Shown here: piece by piece, positions 7,463 through 12,507 of the stretch | Layout of the letters: every line of letters begins with the position of its first letter | Numbering within the stretch: position 1 is the stretch's first letter | The notes under the pieces: model-generated | Database searches by the model: none | What the model was told of the DNA's origin: nothing | Seen by the model: only the letters and a program-made list of their open reading frames with translations | Assembly (NCBI GenBank): GCA_023249935.1 | Contig: JAHFBQ010000045.1 | Coordinates: 1 to 12,507, forward strand | Origin: a bacterium | Lineage (GTDB): Bacteria > Babelota > Babeliae > Babelales > RVW-14 | DNA: 12,507 nt | Direction: 5' to 3' | Translations under genes and position numbers: made by a program

Positions 7463-7536
7463 GAAAAAAATGCTTACGCAACAACACTTTCTCCTGTAAG
7501 AACGCATGCACTTAATCAATTTTTTACTATTAAAAC

Positions 7537-7569
7537 AGACAAGGGGATTGTAGTACAATCCCCTTGTCT
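7537..7569 (-). terminator. Intrinsic terminator after the 7590-8051 gene
   Basis: This is a 15-bp perfect stem (arms 7537-7551 and 7555-7569) with an AGT triloop in plus-strand reading. On the minus strand it is followed by GTTTTAATAG. It starts 21 bp after the stop codon of the minus-strand gene. Confidence 0.88.
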
Positions 7570-7589
7570 TACCAAATTATCTATGAATA

Positions 7590-8051
7590 TTACTTAGCTT
7601 CCTCAGCATATCCGCACAATGTTATAAATCCATCAAGACGTTCTTCAAATTCCTCATAACGATCAGCAATTTCTTTATTGCGCGGCCACTTCAGATAATG
7701 CGCGCTTGCAAACGCCCTACACCGCTTTAAAAAATCTTGCCAACCAATCTTGACTGCAAGCCAAGAATCTTCTTCAAACTCACCAAACTCATCAAAATAC
7801 TCTATCCAATCATATAGATCGTTAGATAGTTCATCTAGCTCATCAAGTGCTACACAGAGAGCATCTTGTTCATCCTGTTCTTGCTGATCAAGCTCAAGCT
7901 GTTCTAAATATGCTTCAAGCTGCTCTTGCCATACAGTTTCATCATATTCATCTTGATCGAAAATTTCTCTCAGATGATACCCCCGCTGCGCAGCATAGAG
8001 CCCATCAAACAACGTTACAAAAATAAGCACCAAGAGCATAAAAAATTTCAT
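7590..8051 (-). CDS. Exported, very acidic hypothetical protein, W-x2-F core family
   Basis: This 153-residue protein has a signal peptide ending FDGLYA (cleavage near 20). The mature protein is strikingly acidic: residues about 28-98 are dominated by Asp, Glu and Gln with almost no Lys or Arg. The C-terminal half has GWQDFLKRC, then a Pro, then an ADRYEEFEERL helix, which matches the C-terminal half of the 6258-6971 product (W-x2-F-x3-C, Pro, D-x2-Y-x2-[LF]-E-x-L). The length is close to the full 155-codon reading of the broken gene just upstream. AAAAGGA lies 9 bases before the ATG. It is probably cotranscribed with 8067-8534 (15 bp gap). No function is recognised; the acidic region could bind cations or a basic partner, but that is only a guess. 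Confidence 0.85.
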   Translation of the reverse strand: MKFFMLLVLIFVTLFDGLYAAQRGYHLREIFDQDEYDETVWQEQLEAYLEQLELDQQEQDEQDALCVALDELDELSNDLYDWIEYFDEFGEFEEDSWLAVKIGWQDFLKRCRAFASAHYLKWPRNKEIADRYEEFEERLDGFITLCGYAEEAK

Positions 8052-8066
8052 ACCAATGCTTCCTTT

Positions 8067-8534
8067 TTATTTGCAGCTCTCCATGCCCATAACTGCTGAA
8101 CTGTGCGGCTTGTAAAGCCAATAATCATGTTGCCATTGCTCATCAAACCTCCACAGCTCGTAGAGATCTCGCAGTACAACAAGCTTTTTTAGCATATCTC
8201 TGTATTCTATACAAATCTTGCTCTCACCAAGAGAACTAGCATCCCGTTCACGTTACCACAAAAACAGCTGCCATTCGCTCCATAGAACATCATCACACTG
8301 ATACCTTGCATCATAACACCGACAAAAGTACGTAAGCTCTCCCTGTAGATACGCTAGATACTTCTGTACTGGCAATTGTTCCTTACTTATCTGCGTACAA
8401 GATCGTGCAATTCTCGGAGTTACACTAAATCTGCTTGCTTTACGCTCGCGCGCTGGCACCCTGCTCGTGTTCATAGCAGAAGCGCCGTCACATAAACTTA
8501 CAACAATGATGCCTACCATGATGAGAAAATTCAT
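8067..8534 (-). pseudogene. Exported W-x2-F family gene interrupted by an in-frame TAA
   Basis: The ATG at 8534 opens a signal peptide ending CDGASA, like its neighbours. Codon 94 is TAA (8253-8255), giving a 93-residue product. The same frame then stays open for 61 more codons to TAA at 8067-8069, only 15 bp before the next gene's ATG, the usual operon spacing. The residues before the stop (EWQLFLW) align with GWQDFLK of the 7590-8051 product. Those after it include E-Y-R-D-M-L-K-K-L, matching the later Y-x2-x-E-x-L helix. Full length would be about 155 residues against 153 in the paralogue. I therefore read it as one gene cut by a nonsense mutation, a sequencing error, or an unrecognised readthrough site. 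The 5' 93-codon ORF alone may still be translated. Confidence 0.72.
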
Positions 8535-8584
8535 TTAGTATCTTTCTTAATATTAACGAAAGTTCAATCGTAATTTTACAATGA

Positions 8585-8633
8585 GTCATACCCGCCAGCA
8601 CGTCGTCCCGGACTCCGATCCGGGATCCAATCG
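8585..8633. repeat. REP-like intergenic element with CCCGGA/TCCGGG inverted repeat
   Basis: The gap between the protease stop and the next gene holds a GC-rich patch unlike its AT-rich surroundings. GTCATACCCGCC is followed by GTCGTCCCGGA (8602-8612), a 6-nt spacer and TCCGGGATCCA (8619-8629). The 6-bp perfect stem and its flanks resemble the short GTCATCCCGGA...TCCGGGATCCA palindromic repeats scattered in many bacterial genomes. Only one copy is in this window, so repetition is unproven. No T-run follows in either direction, so it is not a typical intrinsic terminator. Confidence 0.45.
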
Positions 8634-10280
8634 CTACTTAATCTTTTCTAAAACCACCGGATCATCGGTCACAAACCGTTCTTTCAAAAACTTAAGCGCC
8701 TTGCTGCGCGTTGTAACTTCAGTCGGATACCCTTTGCGCGCCATGTGCAAGAAGCTGATCATATTCACACAGGTCTGTACTTGCTGATCAGCAGCAAGCG
8801 ATTCCTGCTGCCGCTCTTCCCAGCTTTTTTTACTGTCATCATCTGCATCTTCAGCTGGCACGGCAGCAACATCAATCTCTGTCGTTGTGCTTGAGCTGAA
8901 GAGACGGTTCCAGAAGCCGCCGCCTTCACCATCTTTTTTCTTCTTTGGTTTACCGGCAACTTCTTCTTTGGTAATGAAATTTTTCAATGATGATTCTTTA
9001 CCATACAGCTCCTGCACCCAACGCATCTCATCTGCTGGCACCATCTTTGGCTTAACCAAAAAGTCTGGCTTTATGCCTTCTGCTTGAATTGACGTGTCTC
9101 CAGGCAAGAAATAAAGCATGCTTGTCAACTTCAGCGCACAGCCATTTTTGATTGGAATCAACTCCTGTACCGATCCTTTACCAAAAGTATCAATGCCAAG
9201 TAAAAATACCATAAGCTTGCGCTTGCTAGAACTTTTTTCTGAATGATATTTTAAGCAACCAGCTAATATCTCCGCAGCTGATGCGGTAAAATTATCGATC
9301 AAAATAAAGATTGGCACATCGCTTTTAAGCATTGGATCTTTTGACGTTTTGTATTCAGCTACTAATTTTCTATTGCGATCACGCGTCATGGCCACCATTG
9401 AACCCTTATCAAGGAACAGCTCAGCCATCTCAATAGCCGCATCAAGCGTACCACCAGGATTTCGACGCAGATCAAGAATGATACCATGACAGCGCCCCTC
9501 ATTGGCTTTACTCAACAAGTCAGAAATCTGTTTTGCCGACATTTCATTAAAAATCTTGAGTGAGAGATAGTAAACGCTTTGTTGCTTGAAGAGATAGCAC
9601 AACGATGTCTGATCTTTGATCAGCTCACGTGGCACCTTGAATGACATTGGCTTTTTATCTCGTACTACCTTAAGGTTAACCTTCGTACCGATGCGCCCCT
9701 TCAACTTTGCAACTACCTCATCAGTTGAAAGACCCCGCAACTTTTCACCATCAACTGCAACGATTTTATCACCGGCGTGCAACCCGGCTTTCTCTGCTGG
9801 CCCCTGCTGCACAACATCAATGATCGCAAGCGCCTCATCTTCAGGCGTCTTGCTGATGATGCTCACACCGATACCAGAAAATTCACCAGAGGTTGACTCA
9901 ATCGCAGATTTATAACTCTCGCGAGAAAAAAATGCTGAGTGCGCGTCCACTTGAGACACCGCCGCTTTAAGCGAGTCTTGAATAAACTGCCCGAAGTCAA
10001 CGGTGCGAAACGCTTTGTTTTCTACCAGACTTACTACTTCAGAATAGGTCTGAAACCATTGAAAAATATCTCGCTCTGCCTCTCCCGGTTCTTTTGACAC
10101 AACACGAGCCGACTTAGCTGCTTTTACTGGCTTACTTTTAGCAACCTTTACCGGACCTTTTTCCTGAGTAACAACCACTGCTGCACCGCTTGGCTGCGAC
10201 TGCACAGCACCACTTGCCGCCACAGACATCCCTGTCAAGAACACCGGTAGCGCAATGGTGATTATCCTCTTTACTGCCAT
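8634..10280 (-). CDS. S41-family C-terminal processing protease (CtpA/Prc type) with PDZ domain
   Basis: This 548-residue envelope protease has a signal peptide (1 to about 24) and then a Lys/Ala/Val-rich linker to about 63. The N-terminal Ctp helical region includes VDAHSAFFS. A PDZ domain follows (about 130-215: GEFSGIGV, GPAEKAGL, GDKIVAVDG), then the S41 core. The catalytic pair is present: Ser334 in NFTASAAE and Lys368 in TFGKGSVQ, with Gln372 four residues later. The D-LRRNPGG motif (270-277) is typical. The Ser-Lys spacing of 34 is longer than the roughly 25 usual in CtpA because of a short basic/Ser insertion (about 345-356). A C-terminal extension of about 130 residues follows. Ctp proteases trim or degrade periplasmic proteins from their C-termini. 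AAGGAG lies 7 bases before the ATG. Divergent from the RapZ-like gene. Confidence 0.95.
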   Translation of the reverse strand: MAVKRIITIALPVFLTGMSVAASGAVQSQPSGAAVVVTQEKGPVKVAKSKPVKAAKSARVVSKEPGEAERDIFQWFQTYSEVVSLVENKAFRTVDFGQFIQDSLKAAVSQVDAHSAFFSRESYKSAIESTSGEFSGIGVSIISKTPEDEALAIIDVVQQGPAEKAGLHAGDKIVAVDGEKLRGLSTDEVVAKLKGRIGTKVNLKVVRDKKPMSFKVPRELIKDQTSLCYLFKQQSVYYLSLKIFNEMSAKQISDLLSKANEGRCHGIILDLRRNPGGTLDAAIEMAELFLDKGSMVAMTRDRNRKLVAEYKTSKDPMLKSDVPIFILIDNFTASAAEILAGCLKYHSEKSSSKRKLMVFLLGIDTFGKGSVQELIPIKNGCALKLTSMLYFLPGDTSIQAEGIKPDFLVKPKMVPADEMRWVQELYGKESSLKNFITKEEVAGKPKKKKDGEGGGFWNRLFSSSTTTEIDVAAVPAEDADDDSKKSWEERQQESLAADQQVQTCVNMISFLHMARKGYPTEVTTRSKALKFLKERFVTDDPVVLEKIK

Positions 10281-10360
10281 ACCCAGGCTCCTTTTTTTAG
10301 ATTATTTTTGCTTCTCTTGTATAAGCCATTACACTAGCATGCCATACAGGACGAACACCA

Positions 10361-11290
10361 GTGCTCTTACAAAGCTCTTTACTATTGGCAAAAAAAAGTA
10401 TGCACAATTCAGCAGCGCTGCCCCAAGATTTTTTTGTTTTGATTGTTACCGGCCTTTCTGGCGCAGGGAAGACAAGTGTCATGCGCACCCTTGAAGATGC
10501 CGGGTTTTACTGTGTTGACAATTTACCTGTACCGCTTATTTTCACATTCCTCAACCTCATCATAAAAACACAACCAAACACTCCTAAGGTCGCACTCGGC
10601 ATCGACGCTCGCGGCCAACAATACTTGCAACACTTCATGGCTGAAGTTGCCTCACTTAAACGCGAAGGCCCTTTTCGCCACTTAAAAATTATGTTTCTCA
10701 AAGCAAGCCAAGAAACGCTCATCAAGCGCTTTCAAGAGACGCGCCGCAACCACCCCCTCCTCGATCAAAACACCGACCTGCTCACCGCTATCAGCGAAGA
10801 AATAAAGTTGCTCGAACCGATCATGCAAGTTGCTGACATCATTCTCGACACCGACGTATTCAACGTCCATGAATTACGCAACTGGGTACGCCAATCATTT
10901 GAGCCGGAACAAAACCGCAAGATGCTCGTTAACTTTGTCTCGTTTGGCTTCAAGTACGGCCTCCCCGCAGAAAGTAATCTTGTGTTTGATGTACGTTTTT
11001 TACCCAACCCCTATTTCATTCCAGAGCTCAAGTTGCTTACTGGAAAAGATGCCGCAGTCCAGGAATATGTTTTTTCTAAAGAAGCAGCAACCAGCTACTG
11101 GCAGCTTCTTTTACAATTTATCACCACAACCCTTGAAAAGTATTATGAGGAAGGTCGATACTTTGTCACCATCGCCGTCGGGTGCACGGGCGGCAAGCAC
11201 CGCTCGGTATCGTTTATTGAGCGATTGGCACAGACACCGCTACCGAACACAAACGTGCTGGTACAACACAGGGATCTGAACAAGGAGTGA
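10361..11290 (+). CDS. rapZ: RapZ/YvcJ-family nucleotide-binding protein
   Basis: This is a P-loop protein of the RapZ/YvcJ (formerly YhbJ, UPF0042) family. N-terminal Walker A is GLSGAGKTS (31-39 from GTG), followed by the family block LEDAGFYCVDNLP (44-56). Asp82 in GIDARG fits Walker B. The C-terminal domain has SFGFKYGLP, VFDVRFLPNPY and the hallmark GCTGGKHRSV (274-283). In E. coli RapZ senses GlcN6P and guides decay of GlmZ, so controlling amino-sugar and cell-wall precursor supply. In other bacteria the role is less clear, and I see no glmS here. Start choice is open: GTG at 10361 has AGGA 8 bases upstream and gives 309 residues; ATG at 10400 gives 296, nearer the family norm, but lacks a Shine-Dalgarno. 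A weak promoter (TTGCTT-16-TACACT, 10308-10335) precedes it. Confidence 0.93.
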   Translation: MLLQSSLLLAKKSMHNSAALPQDFFVLIVTGLSGAGKTSVMRTLEDAGFYCVDNLPVPLIFTFLNLIIKTQPNTPKVALGIDARGQQYLQHFMAEVASLKREGPFRHLKIMFLKASQETLIKRFQETRRNHPLLDQNTDLLTAISEEIKLLEPIMQVADIILDTDVFNVHELRNWVRQSFEPEQNRKMLVNFVSFGFKYGLPAESNLVFDVRFLPNPYFIPELKLLTGKDAAVQEYVFSKEAATSYWQLLLQFITTTLEKYYEEGRYFVTIAVGCTGGKHRSVSFIERLAQTPLPNTNVLVQHRDLNKE

Positions 11291-11299
11291 GAGCCGCAT

Positions 11300-11587
11300 A
11301 TGAACTTCAAAAGTTGGATCAAGCTTTTAATCATCGCCACCCTCATCGGTTGGTACATCTACTACCTTTACAACAACCCCAAAGGTATAAAGTTTCAACG
11401 TGCCAGAGCAGTAGAAAACGCACATGAACAATCTCTCATTGCCGCATTGGAAGCCGACATAGACAAACTGCAAACAAAAAAAGTTGGAGTCATTTCTGAT
11501 CCATATGAACAAGAGAAAATTATCCGGGAAGACCTGCAGATGAGCTACACCAACGAATATGTCTACCTACTGCCAAAAAACAGTTAA
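11300..11587 (+). CDS. DivIC/FtsB-like septum formation initiator protein
   Basis: This small bitopic membrane protein (95 residues) has a short cytoplasmic start, one membrane helix (about 7-25), then a coiled-coil region (about 40-60), and a C-terminal segment DPYEQEKIIREDLQMSY...EYVYLLP. The last part matches the typical FtsB/DivIC ending, in which an IEKIAREDLGM-type motif precedes a short strand. Such proteins form a complex with FtsL and FtsQ/DivIB and activate septal peptidoglycan synthesis. It follows the RapZ-family gene by 9 bp. The AAGGAG at 11282-11287 overlaps the upstream stop and lies rather far (12 bases) from the ATG, which suggests coupled translation. Family assignment is by topology and the C-terminal motif. 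Confidence 0.78.
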   Translation: MNFKSWIKLLIIATLIGWYIYYLYNNPKGIKFQRARAVENAHEQSLIAALEADIDKLQTKKVGVISDPYEQEKIIREDLQMSYTNEYVYLLPKNS

Positions 11588-11601
11588 TGGTTGCAATCGT
11601 A

Positions 11602-12369
11602 TTATTTTAAACTAAAGGTTGCCACAGCAATAGGCACTCGTGCGATAGAAAGCGATTGATCAACTATTTTTCGATTCAACTCTGGACACAACAGTAACCC
11701 AATCGTCGGATTATCATTTACACATCGTCGAGTTTTTTCAATTTCAGAAATATAAAATCCAAGTTGTCCAATATAACGTGGCTTGAAGCTATCATTTTTA
11801 AGTTCAACAACAATAAAACATCGCAATTTTGTATGATAAAGCAGAACATCAATATAAAATATTTGATCTGCAACTTCTAAAGGAATTTGATTACCAATAT
11901 AAGCAAAATCCTGACCAAGTTCTTCTAAAAAGGAATTAATATCTTTTATGAGAGCTGTTTCAATATCAGTTTCAACATATTTTTTTGGCAAGGATAGAAA
12001 ATCAAAACAATATTCACTCTTAAAAAGAGTGTTTGCAGAATGAGCACATAAACATGTCAATGTATTATTAAAGTTGGAGAGTTCTTGGCCAACTTCACAA
12101 TTTAAATCTTCTTGAACCTTTGACCAACCGTCAACCACAGCCTTTTGTGCATAAAAATGCATCTGTTTCTTATCAGGCCCTTCCTGCGCAAGAAAATTAT
12201 AACTCTTTTTAGAAATATTTTTATTAGCAAATGGATCTAAAACATATCCAAGCCCATCAGCGATAGATCTACGTATAACATATTTAGCGATAGATCTATG
12301 CATAGCATATATTGATGAATTAATAGCTAATACACTGAGCATTATAAAAAAAGTTTTTCTAAGCATCAT
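11602..12369 (-). CDS. Exported YhcG-type (DUF1016) PD-(D/E)XK nuclease domain protein
   Basis: This 255-residue protein joins a signal peptide (MMLRKTFF start, hydrophobic to about 18, cleavage near residue 22 after IYA) to the C-terminal domain of the YhcG/DUF1016 nuclease family. Family blocks in order: FYAQKAVVDGWS (72-83), SNFNNTL (98-104), FDFLSL (122-127), DIETALIKDINSFLEELG (135-152), FAYIGNQ (155-161), FYIDVLLYH (171-179), LRCFIVVELK (182-191), FKPRYIGQLGFY (195-206), NPTIGLLLC (220-228). Asp174, Glu189, Lys191 and Gln202 fit the PD-(D/E)XK active site. Most of the usual N-terminal DUF1016 domain is missing. Cytoplasmic relatives are thought to process DNA; this one seems sent across the membrane. 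The start at 12369 is preferred to 12414 because AGGA precedes it and the signal peptide begins there. It converges on the DivIC-like gene. Confidence 0.88.
   Translation of the reverse strand: MMLRKTFFIMLSVLAINSSIYAMHRSIAKYVIRRSIADGLGYVLDPFANKNISKKSYNFLAQEGPDKKQMHFYAQKAVVDGWSKVQEDLNCEVGQELSNFNNTLTCLCAHSANTLFKSEYCFDFLSLPKKYVETDIETALIKDINSFLEELGQDFAYIGNQIPLEVADQIFYIDVLLYHTKLRCFIVVELKNDSFKPRYIGQLGFYISEIEKTRRCVNDNPTIGLLLCPELNRKIVDQSLSIARVPIAVATFSLK
12259..12312 (-). repeat. 27-bp in-frame tandem duplication just after the signal peptide
   Basis: Bases 12259-12285 and 12286-12312 match at 23 of 27 positions by hand count. The unit is nine codons, so the frame is kept: the protein reads M-H-R-S-I-A-K-Y then I-R-R-S-I-A-D-G at the start of the predicted mature chain. 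Both copies contain a GATAGATCTA core. Confidence 0.8.
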
Positions 12370-12482
12370 ATATCTACGTCCTGTTGAGTTTTCAAAACGA
12401 TAACTTTTTTGCATGGTAACATCATTGAGTCTTAGTAAACAATAAAACTTGAAAGCTTATCGCAACAAAGGAATAGATCGCC

Positions 12483-12507
12483 GTGATGAAGCGATCAAGA
12501 AATGAAC
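12483..12507 (+). CDS. Possible start of a downstream gene (partial)
   Basis: GTG at 12483, followed in frame by ATG at 12486, opens a frame that stays open to the window end. AAAGGAA at 12467-12473 is a good Shine-Dalgarno about 10 bases before the GTG. Only eight codons are visible (start Met-Met-Lys-Arg-Ser), so no product can be named. Confidence 0.3.

Noticed and set aside
8607..8624. The CCCGGA/TCCGGG hairpin as an intrinsic terminator of the protease gene
   Set aside because: The stem is only 6 bp and no T-run follows on the minus strand; it fits a repeat element better.
11602..12414. Upstream ATG at 12414 for the YhcG-type gene
   Set aside because: It has no Shine-Dalgarno and adds 15 polar residues ahead of the signal peptide, whereas the ATG at 12369 has AGGA upstream.
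1..12507. CRISPR arrays, tRNA, rRNA, transposase or integrase genes
   Set aside because: I saw no spaced direct repeats, no tRNA-like cloverleaf, and no ORF with mobile-element motifs.

Overview
The window reads as a chromosomal segment of a diderm, probably host-associated bacterium. Gene starts, Shine-Dalgarno sites and sigma70-type promoters are ordinary bacterial ones and gene packing is tight. An unusually large share of the genes, ten of fourteen, encode proteins with an N-terminal Sec-type signal peptide, and most of those are small, lineage-specific and repeated as divergent paralogues. This style resembles Candidatus Dependentiae (TM6/Babeliales), protist-associated bacteria with reduced genomes. 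That placement is an inference from gene style, not from a marker gene.

Layout. At 130-2345 two convergent genes overlap by 4 bp: an exported protein with GDRHH/GTNH motifs (possibly TIKI/TraB/EreA-like) and an exported M48 zinc metalloprotease. The 2346-2688 gap holds a perfect consensus promoter (TTGACA-18-TATAAT), a run of strong hairpins and a terminator-like hairpin, which together look like a structured RNA of about 200 nt or an attenuating leader. It is followed by a translationally coupled ABC-2 transporter pair (ATPase and permease) at 2689-4211, closed by an 18-bp bidirectional terminator.

From 4273 to 8534 everything is on the minus strand: an accessory cluster of seven small exported proteins in two paralogous families. 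One family is three genes coupled by ATGA overlaps (4273-6148), sharing a Cys-containing helical module. The other is three genes (6258-6971, 7590-8051, 8067-8534) sharing a signal-peptide style and a W-x2-F core. The last of these carries an in-frame TAA, after which the reading frame stays open for 61 more codons, so it is either a nonsense-broken gene or a readthrough gene. A seventh, apparently unrelated small secreted protein lies at 7009-7380. The cluster is divided by intrinsic terminators with near-identical triloops.

From 8634 to 11587 are more conserved genes: an S41 C-terminal processing protease on the minus strand, then divergently a RapZ/YvcJ-family nucleotide-binding protein and a DivIC/FtsB-like division protein in one short operon. 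The window closes with a minus-strand gene (11602-12369) that joins a Sec signal peptide to a truncated YhcG (DUF1016) PD-(D/E)XK nuclease domain. YhcG proteins are normally cytoplasmic, so an exported version is the most surprising object here. Taken together, the window is dominated by secretion, envelope proteolysis, transport and probable host- or envelope-facing proteins.
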